Assembly: GCA_900544205.1 (NCBI GenBank)
Contig: UQUG01000008.1
Coordinates: 1 to 42,374, forward strand
Direction of reading: 5' to 3'
Source of the DNA: an uncultured Collinsella sp.
GTDB lineage: Bacteria; Actinomycetota; Coriobacteriia; Coriobacteriales; Coriobacteriaceae
DNA length: 42,374 nt
Shown: positions 31,909 to 39,954 of the stretch, one piece after another
Layout of the letters: each line of letters starts with the position of its first letter
Numbering within the stretch: the first letter of the stretch is position 1
Notes under the pieces: generated by a model
Seen by the model: only the letters and a program-made list of their open reading frames with translations
The model's database searches: none
What the model was told of the DNA's origin: nothing
Position numbers and translations under genes: made by a program

Positions 31909-33033
31909 ATGGCACGTGTGCACAACTTCTCAGCTGGCCCGGCCGCGCTGCCTACAAGCGTGCTCGCCGAGATCGCCGACGAGATGATGGACTACCGCGG
32001 TTGCGGCATGTCCGTGCTCGAGATGAGCCATCGATCTAGCATGTACCAGCAGATTATCGACGACGCCGAGGCAACCCTGCGCCGTCTGCTGAGCATCCCG
32101 GACAACTACCGTGTCCTGTTTTTACAGGGCGGTGCCACGCTGCAGTTTGCGGGCATCCCCATGAACCTCATGCACCGCGGCCGCGCCGGCTACCTCGTGA
32201 CCGGCAACTTTGCCAACAAGGCATACAAAGAAGCCGCCAAGTACGGTGAGGCCGTGCTGCTCGCGAGCTCCGAGGACACCAACTTCGACCGCATCCCCGA
32301 CATGGCCGACATCAATGCGCGCATTGCCGCCGAGGCCGCAGGCGACGGGCTCGACTACGTCTACATCTGCCAGAACAACACCATCTTTGGCACCATGTAC
32401 CACGAGCTGCCCAGTTGTGGCGATGTGCCGCTGGTCGCCGATGTCTCGAGCTGCTTCCTGTCGCAGCCGCTCGACGTTGAGCGCTACGGGCTCATTTACG
32501 CCGGAGCGCAGAAAAACGCCGGCGCCGCGGGCGTGACCGTGGCCATCGTGCGCGACGACCTCATCGCAGATGGCCCCGCCTTTGCGCAGACGCCGCAGTA
32601 CCTGGACCTTAAGACCCAGGCCGCCAAGGGTTCCATGCTCAACACGCCCAACACCTTTGGCATCTACGTGTGCGGCAAGGTGTTCCGTTGGGTTGAGCAG
32701 ACCGGCGGACTTGCCGCCATGGCCGAGCGCAACTGGGCCAAGGCCAACCTGCTCTACGACCTGCTCGAGCACAGCGTGCTGTTCCATGGCACCACACAGG
32801 CCGACAGCCGCTCCATCGCCAACGTCACCTTCCGCACCGGCGACGCCAAACTCGACGCGGCCTTTGTCGCAGGCGCGGCCGAACACCAGATTCAAAACGT
32901 CAAGGGCCATCGCCTGGTGGGCGGCATGCGCGCTAGCGTCTACAACGCCGTAACCATGGAAGATGTGCAGGCACTGGCCTCGTACATGAAGGACTTCGAA
33001 GCGCAGCTTAGTTTGAGCCCGCGATCTAACTAG
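31909..33033 (+). CDS. serC: Phosphoserine aminotransferase
   Basis: A 374-residue PLP enzyme that makes 3-phosphoserine from 3-phosphohydroxypyruvate and glutamate, the second step of serine synthesis (and related steps in pyridoxal phosphate synthesis). Seen: the N-terminal VHNFSAGPAALP, the cofactor-phosphate loop FLQGGATLQF, and the Schiff-base Lys (about residue 202) in YAGAQKNAG. Length fits the family (about 360). The start is ATG 31909, after GAGGGAGAC. serA follows by 71 bases, so they form a serine operon. Confidence 0.96.
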   Translation: MARVHNFSAGPAALPTSVLAEIADEMMDYRGCGMSVLEMSHRSSMYQQIIDDAEATLRRLLSIPDNYRVLFLQGGATLQFAGIPMNLMHRGRAGYLVTGNFANKAYKEAAKYGEAVLLASSEDTNFDRIPDMADINARIAAEAAGDGLDYVYICQNNTIFGTMYHELPSCGDVPLVADVSSCFLSQPLDVERYGLIYAGAQKNAGAAGVTVAIVRDDLIADGPAFAQTPQYLDLKTQAAKGSMLNTPNTFGIYVCGKVFRWVEQTGGLAAMAERNWAKANLLYDLLEHSVLFHGTTQADSRSIANVTFRTGDAKLDAAFVAGAAEHQIQNVKGHRLVGGMRASVYNAVTMEDVQALASYMKDFEAQLSLSPRSN

Positions 33034-33104
33034 CCCGCAACGCGCGGGCCGATCAGCCATCTCAGACCACCCTGTATAGATCAAAACCTGCTAAGGAGTT
33101 TTCC

Positions 33105-34268
33105 ATGCGCAAGATTAAAACCATCGATGACATTACCAAGGACGGCAAGGTCGAGTTTGGTGAGGGCTACGAGTTTGTGAGCACCGCCGAAGAGGCCGAC
33201 GCCATTCTGATGCGCTCGACCGACCTGCACGGCTACGAGCTGCCCGAGGGCATCCGCGCCATCGCCCGCTGCGGCGCCGGCGTCAACAACATCCCCGTCG
33301 AGGAGTACGCCAAGAAGGGCGTCGTCGTCTTTAACTCCCCCGGCGCCAACAGCAACGCCGTTAAGGAGCTCGTCCTAGGCATGCTGGTGCTCTCGAGCCG
33401 CGGCGTGGTGCAATCGATGAACTGGGTGCGCGACAACGCCGACGACCCCGAGATTCAGGTCGATGCCGAGAAGGCCAAGAAGGCCTTTGTGGGCCGCGAG
33501 CTCAAGGGCAAGCGCATCGGCGTCATCGGCCTGGGCAACGTGGGCTCCAAGGTCGCCAACGCCTGCGTCGACCTGGGCATGGACGTTTACGGCTACGACC
33601 CGTTCATTTCCGTCGAGCACGCGTGGGTGCTGAGCCGCGAGGTGCAGCGTGTGGGCACGCTCGAGGATCTCTGCCGCGGCTGCGACTACCTCACCGTACA
33701 CGTGCCCAGCAAGGCCGACACCATCGGCATGATCAGCACCGAGCAGATTAACCTGCTGGCACCCGACGCCGTGCTCATCAACTACGCGCGCGAGACCATC
33801 ATCGACGAAGACGCCGTCGACGCCGCCCTGCGTGCAGGCAAGCTCAGCTGGTTTAGCTGCGACTTTGCCACTCCCAAGACCGTCAAGATGCCCAATACGT
33901 TTATCACCACGCACTCGGGCGCCGGCACCGGCGAGGCCGAGGCCAACTGCGCAGACATGGCCATCAGCGAGCTCAAGGATTACCTGGAGAACGGCAACAT
34001 CGCACATAGCGTCAACTACCCCGCCTGCAGCATGGGCAAGGCGCGCGCCGCAAGCCGCATCGCCTGCCTGCACGCCAACGTGCCCAACATGATCGGCCAG
34101 ATCACGGCCATTCTCGCCAAGGACAACGCCAACGTGCAGCGTATGACCAACGAGTCCGCTGGCGAGAACGCCTACACCATGTTCGACACCGACGAGCACC
34201 TGGACAGCAGCACCATCGAGGCGCTCAAGCAGATTCCGTCGATGTATCGCGTGCGCGTAATCAAATAG
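33105..34268 (+). CDS. serA: D-3-phosphoglycerate dehydrogenase
   Basis: A 387-residue NAD-dependent enzyme that oxidises 3-phosphoglycerate to 3-phosphohydroxypyruvate. Seen: the Rossmann motif GVIGLGNVGSKVA (about residues 139-151), the catalytic Arg in LINYARETIIDEDAV, and the catalytic His in TTHSGAGTGEAE. The last 70 residues are an ACT domain (PNMIGQITAILAKDNANVQR), which in relatives binds serine for feedback inhibition. The start is ATG 33105, with AAGGAG upstream. A strong terminator follows at 34331. Confidence 0.95.
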   Translation: MRKIKTIDDITKDGKVEFGEGYEFVSTAEEADAILMRSTDLHGYELPEGIRAIARCGAGVNNIPVEEYAKKGVVVFNSPGANSNAVKELVLGMLVLSSRGVVQSMNWVRDNADDPEIQVDAEKAKKAFVGRELKGKRIGVIGLGNVGSKVANACVDLGMDVYGYDPFISVEHAWVLSREVQRVGTLEDLCRGCDYLTVHVPSKADTIGMISTEQINLLAPDAVLINYARETIIDEDAVDAALRAGKLSWFSCDFATPKTVKMPNTFITTHSGAGTGEAEANCADMAISELKDYLENGNIAHSVNYPACSMGKARAASRIACLHANVPNMIGQITAILAKDNANVQRMTNESAGENAYTMFDTDEHLDSSTIEALKQIPSMYRVRVIK

Positions 34269-34330
34269 CGCCGGCTGATCTGACGGGCAGTTCCCCATGT
34301 GGCCTGCCCGTCACTGACATTGAATGCCCG

Positions 34331-34367
34331 CGGGGGCGCCTTTCGCACGAGAGGCGCCCCCGTTTTT
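34331..34367 (+). terminator. Rho-independent terminator of the serC-serA operon
   Basis: CGGGGGCGCCT (34331-34341) pairs perfectly with AGGCGCCCCCG (34352-34362), followed by five T. Confidence 0.95.
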
Positions 34368-34445
34368 GTGAGCACTCCATTAAATGCACCGAGCCGCTTC
34401 TTGGCATACAATCTGTATGTTGACCTAACTATCTGTGAGGTGCCT

Positions 34446-35666
34446 ATGGTTGATACAGATTTTGCTTGGCGGCTTACGCAAGGGCTCGTGCGGATCGACA
34501 GTTCCGACCCAGGTGCGTATGAGGGCGAGATTGAACGCTATATCAAAGCGTTGATTGAGGAACGATTGGCGCAGCTGAGCCATCCGGTACTCGATGCCGT
34601 GCAGATTGCAGAGCTCGAAGTACTCCCCGGGCGCCGCAACCTTATGGTCACCGTGCCCGGTTTGAGCGACGAGCCACGGCTCGTCTACATCTGCCACATG
34701 GATACAGTCACCTTGGGCGACGGCTGGGACGCGGACATTACGCCGCTCGGGGCGGTCGTGCGCGACGGCAAGCTCTACGGCCGCGGTGCCTGCGATATGA
34801 AGGGTGGCCTGGCCTGCGCCATTGCCGCGCTGGTCCATACGCTCGAGCGCGTGGTGGCGGATGGCGCGCTGCCGCGTCGCGGCTTTTCGCTCATCTGCTC
34901 GGTCGACGAGGAAGATTTTATGCGCGGCTCAGAGGCCGCGATCGATGCTGGCTGGGTCGGCTCGCGCGAATGGGTGCTGGACACCGAGCCCACCGACGGA
35001 CAGATCCAGGTGGCGCACAAGGGGCGTACGTGGTTCGAGATTGAAATGGCTGGCGTGACGGCGCATGCGAGCCAGCCCTGGAAGGGCGCGGATGCCGTCG
35101 CCGCCATGGCCGAGGCCGTGTGCTCGCTTCGCCGCGCATTTGCGGCGCTGCCCGTGCATAATGAGCTGGGGCCTTCGACCATCACGTTTGGCCAAATCGA
35201 GGGCGGATATCGCCCCTACGTCGTACCCGACCGCGCCAAAGTCTGGGTCGACATGCGCCTGACCCCGCCGACCGATACGGCCGCCGCGACGCGCATGGTA
35301 GAGCAGGCCATCGCCGTCGCCGAAGCCGCCGTTCCCGGTTGCCATGGCAGCTACACCGTGACGGGCGACCGCCCCGCCATCGAGCGCGACCCGAACTCTC
35401 CCCTTCTAGCTGCACTCAAGCGCGCAGCAGACGATACGACGGACGCGGACACGACCGTCGGCTTCTTTACCGGCTACACCGATACCGCCGTCATTGCCAG
35501 CAAGACGGGTAACCGCAATTGCATGAGCTACGGCCCCGGCTCGTTGGCGCTCGCGCACAAGCCCAACGAATATGTGCCCCACGCCGATATCGTTCGTTGT
35601 CAGAACGTGCTCATCGTGCTCGCCGACAACGTGCTCTGGGACGCGAGCGGCCAAGTTGGGGCATAA
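34446..35666 (+). CDS. M20 family metallopeptidase (ArgE/DapE/ACY1-like)
   Basis: A 406-residue cytoplasmic zinc hydrolase that cleaves N-acyl or dipeptide bonds. Metal and catalytic residues are visible: His-Met-Asp in VYICHMDTVTLGDGWD (about residue 84), Asp in GRGACDMKGG, the Glu-Glu pair in SVDEEDF (about 153), Asp in LDTEPTDGQ, and the late His in YVPHADIV. The dimerisation domain lies at about residues 195-305 (FEIEMAGVTAHASQPWKGAD). The start is ATG 34446, with GAGGTG upstream; the open frame back to 34299 runs through the serA terminator. The substrate is unknown. Confidence 0.92.
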   Translation: MVDTDFAWRLTQGLVRIDSSDPGAYEGEIERYIKALIEERLAQLSHPVLDAVQIAELEVLPGRRNLMVTVPGLSDEPRLVYICHMDTVTLGDGWDADITPLGAVVRDGKLYGRGACDMKGGLACAIAALVHTLERVVADGALPRRGFSLICSVDEEDFMRGSEAAIDAGWVGSREWVLDTEPTDGQIQVAHKGRTWFEIEMAGVTAHASQPWKGADAVAAMAEAVCSLRRAFAALPVHNELGPSTITFGQIEGGYRPYVVPDRAKVWVDMRLTPPTDTAAATRMVEQAIAVAEAAVPGCHGSYTVTGDRPAIERDPNSPLLAALKRAADDTTDADTTVGFFTGYTDTAVIASKTGNRNCMSYGPGSLALAHKPNEYVPHADIVRCQNVLIVLADNVLWDASGQVGA

Positions 35667-35705
35667 TAAGCCGCGAACAAACCGACTCGTGCGTTAGGAC
35701 CGCCC

Positions 35706-36386
35706 ATGAAAGCACTTCCGTTTCCCTGCATCCGCCCGGCTCAGGACCGCGTGCTCGAGGCGCTGCCTGCAATGGACAGCATCATGAGCGGCAACGATGC
35801 TCTGCGCGGAGCCATTGCCGATGGTCTGATGCTCAAGGACCCGGGTGCGGCGTATTACGTGTACGAATGCTCGGGCGAGCCGGGACGTGTGACGGGTGTC
35901 GTGGCGATCTGCCCGGTTGGTGCGCTGGCGGGCGGCGACGCGGTTGCCGCCGATACGACCGCCGCTGCGCGCGCAATCGCCGACCTCAAGGTACAGCCCC
36001 GTCCCGTAACGCTTGTCTACGAAGCCTCTCCCGTCATGGATATCATCCTCGGCGCCGCAAAAGAGGGCGCTTCACTCTATGCCGTCACCGACCCCGCCGG
36101 CATTACGCACCGCGTGTGGGAGGTCAAGCGCGAGGACGCCGTCGGGGCCATCCGCGCCATGCTCGACCAGGCGCCGGAGCCGGCACTGGCCGACGACCCT
36201 GCCTACGCTGTCGCACTAGTCGAGGCATCACAGCTCCTGGCCGACGATGCACGTGCCGCCGGCACCTACACGGGCAAAGAGCCGTTCAACTTTGCCGTAG
36301 CTGCGCTCTTCCCCGCCGCGCAGGTCAGCGGCGGCGCGGCGCAGGTTCCGACGGGTCTGCTCACGCACCAGGTCGCGCGGTTCTAG
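35706..36386 (+). CDS. Short DUF1015-like protein
   Basis: A 226-residue protein that resembles parts of DUF1015 (PF06245) proteins: the start LPFPCIRPAQDRVLEALP, then GVVAICPVGAL, RPVTLVYEASPVMDIILGAA and GITHRVWEVK. Full members are about 400 residues, so this is a shortened form. DUF1015 genes often sit beside serA and serC in Clostridia, as here, but their function is not known to me. It starts 39 bases after the M20 peptidase and is probably co-transcribed with it. A terminator follows at 36432. The family call is by eye and should be tested with an HMM. Confidence 0.65.
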   Translation: MKALPFPCIRPAQDRVLEALPAMDSIMSGNDALRGAIADGLMLKDPGAAYYVYECSGEPGRVTGVVAICPVGALAGGDAVAADTTAAARAIADLKVQPRPVTLVYEASPVMDIILGAAKEGASLYAVTDPAGITHRVWEVKREDAVGAIRAMLDQAPEPALADDPAYAVALVEASQLLADDARAAGTYTGKEPFNFAVAALFPAAQVSGGAAQVPTGLLTHQVARF

Positions 36387-36431
36387 CAAGACCAGACCGT
36401 CCAGCACAAAAATCGGCAGCCCAACAAACAG

Positions 36432-36472
36432 GGGGCGGAGATGCAGCAGGTACATGCATCTCCGCCCCTTTT
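36432..36472 (+). terminator. Rho-independent terminator after the DUF1015-like gene
   Basis: GGGGCGGAGATGCA (36432-36445) pairs perfectly with TGCATCTCCGCCCC (36455-36468), followed by four T. Confidence 0.92.
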
Positions 36473-36515
36473 GCGTCGAGAAGTTATGCCGACGACCCGT
36501 GCCGCCGCGCTCGCG

Positions 36516-37151
36516 TTATCCGCGCTGCGGACCCGCAGTAGCCACGAGCGGTTCAAGCCCCAGCTCGCGCGCGTAGTCTTCCTGCGTAAAGACTTCGACC
36601 AGTTCAAACGTATCGGCCGCATCGTCAAACGCAAACTGCAGCACTGAGCAGTTGCCCGGCACGCGTTCGCGCTCGTCGGCCGCCGCGCCCCGCACGTGGT
36701 CCAAAAACTCCTTGATAGCCGAGCCGTGGCTCACCGCGAGCACGCACTCGTGGTCCGGACGTCGCATAAGATCGGTTATCGTCGCCGCCATGCGCTCGCG
36801 CACCTGCATCTGGCCCTCGCCGCCAAACTGACGATAGAAATCTCGCCACGGCCGCTCGGGCATAAGCATCACGCGCTCGGCCTCAAAGTCGCCAAAGAAC
36901 CACTCACGCAGACCGTCCAGGCGCTCGTACGCCAAGCCCGGCCACAGGTTGGCGATAGTCTGCTCGGTGCGATGAAGTGTGGAGGTGTAGGCATGATCGG
37001 GTTCAATGCCGCGCGCACGTAAGAACATGCCGGCACGTGCCGCCTGGTCGCATCCCAGCTGCGTGAGCGGCGAGTCACTCCAACCCTGAATAATGCGCTT
37101 AAGGTTGAATATTGTCTGCCCATGACGAACCAGATACAGGTCTTTATTCAT
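36516..37151 (-). CDS. Histidine phosphatase family protein (phosphoglycerate mutase-like), copy 2
   Basis: A 211-residue enzyme with the phospho-His motif LYLVRHGQT (residues 5-13), Arg in the TSTLHRTEQT segment, and the second catalytic His in LAVSHGSAIKEF. These cytoplasmic enzymes act on small phosphorylated metabolites; one branch hydrolyses phosphoserine (PspA type). The start is ATG 37151, with AAAGGA upstream; an in-frame GTG at 37175 overlaps the gene before it. It lies 17 bases after its paralogue and is about 40% similar by eye, so the two are a tandem duplication in one operon. Confidence 0.9.
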   Translation of the reverse strand: MNKDLYLVRHGQTIFNLKRIIQGWSDSPLTQLGCDQAARAGMFLRARGIEPDHAYTSTLHRTEQTIANLWPGLAYERLDGLREWFFGDFEAERVMLMPERPWRDFYRQFGGEGQMQVRERMAATITDLMRRPDHECVLAVSHGSAIKEFLDHVRGAAADERERVPGNCSVLQFAFDDAADTFELVEVFTQEDYARELGLEPLVATAGPQRG

Positions 37152-37168
37152 AGGGGTCCTTTCGTTCG

Positions 37169-37711
37169 TTACCAATCAAGGAGCGAAAACGCACCGTCGC
37201 AATAGCCAAAATGAAGCACGGCACCGTTGTCGGGTAGCTCTCCCCCGCCAGTCACATACTCAAGAAACTCCTGGCAGGAAGAGCCGTGGGAGACTGCCAG
37301 CACACAGTCGTGCTGCGGCCTGGCCATGATGTGGGACAGCGCCGCGACCATGCGCGACTGGAGCTCGCCTTCAGACTCGCCACCAAAGGCCACCGGATAA
37401 TCACCCCAGGGCTGCGGCGGCATCTCGCGATTTGATGTACCCTCCAGCGAGCCCAAATGCCACTCGCGCAGGTCATCGACCAGCTCTATCGAGCGGCCCT
37501 CACCAGCAATTAGCTCAGCCGTACGCCGCGCCCGGCCCAACGGGGAGGAATACACACGGTCAAAGGTCACGCCACGCGCCTCAAACGCCGCGCGCGTCGC
37601 CAGCGCCTGCTCGCGCCCGCGCGCCGTAAGCGGCGAATCGTGCCCACCCTGCAAAATGTTCTGCACATTGAGCTCAGTCTGCCCATGCCGCACCAAATAC
37701 AAATCTGCCAC
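37169..37711 (-). CDS. Histidine phosphatase family protein, copy 1
   Basis: A 180-residue protein with LYLVRHGQTELN (phospho-His, residues 4-15), SSPLGRARRTAELI (phosphate-binding Arg), and LAVSHGSSCQEF (second catalytic His). It is the shorter upstream member of the pair. The start is GTG 37711, with GGGGAGG upstream. Both paralogues keep all catalytic residues. With serC and serA only 3 kb away and no classic serB in the window, either could supply phosphoserine phosphatase activity; this is inference. Confidence 0.9.
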   Translation of the reverse strand: MADLYLVRHGQTELNVQNILQGGHDSPLTARGREQALATRAAFEARGVTFDRVYSSPLGRARRTAELIAGEGRSIELVDDLREWHLGSLEGTSNREMPPQPWGDYPVAFGGESEGELQSRMVAALSHIMARPQHDCVLAVSHGSSCQEFLEYVTGGGELPDNGAVLHFGYCDGAFSLLDW

Positions 37712-37726
37712 ACGTCCTCCCCTCGC

Positions 37727-37761
37727 ACCACCGCAAAGGGGACAGGTACCTTTGTGGTGGT
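37727..37761. repeat. Intergenic hairpin repeat, CCACCACAAAGG family, copy 4
   Basis: ACCACCGCAAAGG (37727-37739) pairs with CCTTTGTGGTGGT (37749-37761), one mismatch, around GGACAGGTA. It lies between the nitroreductase stop and the first histidine phosphatase start, in the opposite orientation to copies 2 and 3. Confidence 0.9.
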
Positions 37762-37793
37762 TTACCGCCGGATCACACCGCGGTGACGCTCAA

Positions 37794-38465
37794 CTACACC
37801 AGTACGTCGACAAGCGAGCGCTTGGGTACGTGGTGCACCTGCGCCTCGTCGCGCCAATAATTGATGGAGCCGTCGGGGTTGGAATCGATCGCATCGATCA
37901 CCTGTGTCTCGGCCGGAACGCCAAACGCCATGATCAGCTTGAGCTCATACTTGTCGCTATCGAGCCCCATGGCATCGATCGCGTGGGGCGTAAAGGCCTT
38001 GAACATGCAGGCTGCCACCTCGGGCGTGGCGCTGCGGGCGGCGAGCATCATCGTCTGCGCGGCAATGCCCGTGTCGACCTCGGTAATGGGAGCGGCGGGC
38101 TTGCCCGAAACGGCGCGCTCGGCCAGAATCGCGATGTAGCCGGTCGGGCGCTCGCCCTCGGCAGGACCCGGCCAATCCTTAAGCGCGCCGGCCCATGCAA
38201 GCTCGTCAAACACGCGAGCGCAGTCCTCTGCACCGCTTACCACATGAAAACGCAGACGCTGAGCATTGGCGCCGCAGGGAGCCAGGTGCGCCAGTTCCGC
38301 CAGCTCGAGCAAAAACTCGCGCGGCACGCGCATGGACTCGTCAAAACGGCGGCACGTACGGGCACGACGGAGCAGCGCATCAAACGCTTCCAAGCCGAGC
38401 TTTTCGCAACCCTGCTTTGCCATCGACTCCGCGCTCGACGGCGCCGCGGGAACTGTTTCGTTCAT
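37794..38465 (-). CDS. Nitroreductase family protein
   Basis: A 223-residue FMN-dependent oxidoreductase-type protein. Seen: the FMN-binding start LLRRARTCRRFDESMRVP (Arg-rich loop), LAHLAPCGANAQRLRFHVV, and the central VDTGIAAQTMMLAARS helix found in nitroreductases. Members reduce nitro compounds, quinones or flavins with NAD(P)H. The first 25 residues are an extension. The start is ATG 38465, with GAGGGG upstream. The physiological substrate is unknown. Confidence 0.88.
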   Translation of the reverse strand: MNETVPAAPSSAESMAKQGCEKLGLEAFDALLRRARTCRRFDESMRVPREFLLELAELAHLAPCGANAQRLRFHVVSGAEDCARVFDELAWAGALKDWPGPAEGERPTGYIAILAERAVSGKPAAPITEVDTGIAAQTMMLAARSATPEVAACMFKAFTPHAIDAMGLDSDKYELKLIMAFGVPAETQVIDAIDSNPDGSINYWRDEAQVHHVPKRSLVDVLV

Positions 38466-38700
38466 AGGGACCCCTCAATAAAAGCCAATTGTCCTTAAGA
38501 AAATCTAACCTAAAACGTAGGCAATAACGAACAGAGCCGCAATGTTCTACACCTGTTGAATATCCCACATCCAAACGGGAACAAAGATAACAATTCGGGA
38601 AGGTGAGGCTCCCATTCGCCCTTTCCGTCCCACGCGACGGCGCCCTTGGGCGATACTGGTTGCAAGAGCTACGGCTTACGCCGCACGGAAAGGAGACATC

Positions 38701-39303
38701 ATGGGCATCTTTAAGAACGATGACAAGCAATCGAGCGCGTTTGGATTTGACGAGAAAAGCATGGCAGGCAAGGCCGTCAAGGCCGTGCGCTGGATTTACG
38801 CCATCACGGGCGTCTTAGCGCTCGTTGCCGGCATCGCACTGCTGTTTGCACCCGCCAAGTCCCTCGTCTTCCTAACGACCGTCTTGGGCTTCTACTTTGT
38901 GATCACGGCCGCGATCAGGCTGTTTACCGCTGTTTTCGAGCCGCTGCTGCCCACCGGCTGGCGCGTTACGAGCATCATCTCCAACCTGCTCATCATTCTG
39001 GGCGGCGTCATAATCCTGCGCAATCAGGCCTTCTCGACCGCGACGCTCACCACGCTTGTAGTGGTCGTCGCCGGCTTTGGCTGGATCGTCGAGGGCGTCA
39101 TGTCGATTCTGGAGTCCGAGCTTTCGTCTAACCGCGCCCTCGCCATCCTGAGCGGCGCACTCTCCATCATCGCGGGCATGTTCGTGTTTATCTATCCGCT
39201 GTGGTCGGCCAAGATGCTCGTCATCTTTAGCGGTGCCGCGTTGCTGGTGTTTGGCGTGACGCTGATTGTTCGCGCCATTCAATTTGGCAAACTGGTGCGC
39301 TAG
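38701..39303 (+). CDS. DUF308 (HdeD-like) membrane protein
   Basis: A 200-residue protein with a polar N-terminus of about 25 residues, then six hydrophobic segments as pairs (WIYAITGVLALVAGIALLFA, VFLTTVLGFYFVITAA, further pairs to the end). This is the repeated layout of DUF308/HdeD proteins, linked to acid resistance in enteric bacteria and otherwise uncharacterised. The start is ATG 38701, with AAAGGAG seven bases upstream. The next gene begins directly after its stop codon. The 235-base gap upstream holds no clear regulatory site beyond short GC hairpins. Confidence 0.88.
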   Translation: MGIFKNDDKQSSAFGFDEKSMAGKAVKAVRWIYAITGVLALVAGIALLFAPAKSLVFLTTVLGFYFVITAAIRLFTAVFEPLLPTGWRVTSIISNLLIILGGVIILRNQAFSTATLTTLVVVVAGFGWIVEGVMSILESELSSNRALAILSGALSIIAGMFVFIYPLWSAKMLVIFSGAALLVFGVTLIVRAIQFGKLVR

Positions 39304-39786
39304 ATGCCAAAGACGCTTTTTATTGATGCCGACGCCTGCCCGGTCACGCGCGAGTCAATCGACTGCGCACGGAGGGCGGGCGTCGCCGTCGTTATCGCCG
39401 GCAACAGCACGCAGAACCTGGAACGCCACATTCGCCGCGACGATCCGCGCGACGCCGAGCACGCGCGTCGGGGCTTTTGGGTCACGACGCTCGATGTGAG
39501 CGTGGGAGCCGATAGCGCCGACTTTGCCATTATCGAGCGCCTGCAGGCTGGCGACGTGGTCGTGACACAAGACATAGGCCTGGCGAGTATGGTGCTCGGA
39601 CGCGATGCCGCCGCCATCGGCGTGCGCGGGCGCATCTACGATAAGGCGACCATCGACATGCAGCTGTTTATTCGCCACGAGGAAAAGAAGGTTCGCCGCG
39701 CCGGGGGACGCACCCGCGGGCCGGCAGCCTTCACCAGCGAGGACCGAGCCCGCTTTAAACGCAACCTCACCGAGCTGCTGCACTAA
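39304..39786 (+). CDS. YaiI/YqxD family protein (DUF188, UPF0178)
   Basis: A 160-residue protein with the family signature LFIDADACPVTRES (residues 5-18), DFAIIERLQAGDVVVTQDIGLA, and the C-terminal RGPAAFTSEDRARF. The fold is PIN/NYN-like with conserved Asp residues, so a nuclease role is suspected but unproven. The start ATG follows the stop of the DUF308 gene with no base between, and no separate ribosome site is clear, so translation is coupled. A terminator follows 2 bases after the stop. Confidence 0.92.
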   Translation: MPKTLFIDADACPVTRESIDCARRAGVAVVIAGNSTQNLERHIRRDDPRDAEHARRGFWVTTLDVSVGADSADFAIIERLQAGDVVVTQDIGLASMVLGRDAAAIGVRGRIYDKATIDMQLFIRHEEKKVRRAGGRTRGPAAFTSEDRARFKRNLTELLH

Positions 39787-39788
39787 CC

Positions 39789-39828
39789 AAGGCAGATTTT
39801 TGGGACATGCCTAAAAATCTGCCTTTTT
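39789..39828 (+). terminator. Rho-independent terminator after the YaiI/YqxD gene
   Basis: AAGGCAGATTTTT (39789-39801) pairs with AAAAATCTGCCTT (39813-39825) with a run of T after it. Confidence 0.92.
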
Positions 39829-39867
39829 GTTTTGGGCGGTGTGGACGCTCAGGGTCCATGGCTTAAC

Positions 39868-39944
39868 AAAAAAACGGGCTTCAAAATGCCATGCGTCGCC
39901 GCACTGCGCAGGCGCCGAGCATGGCTATTTTGAAGCCCGTTTTG
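39868..39944 (-). terminator. Terminator hairpin of the metal permease gene
   Basis: On the minus strand, CGGGCTTCAAAATAGCCATGC (39939-39919) pairs with GCATGGCATTTTGAAGCCCG, one bulge, followed by seven T (39874-39868). It begins 11 bases after the permease stop codon. Confidence 0.88.
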
Positions 39945-39954
39945 CTAGGCCTAC

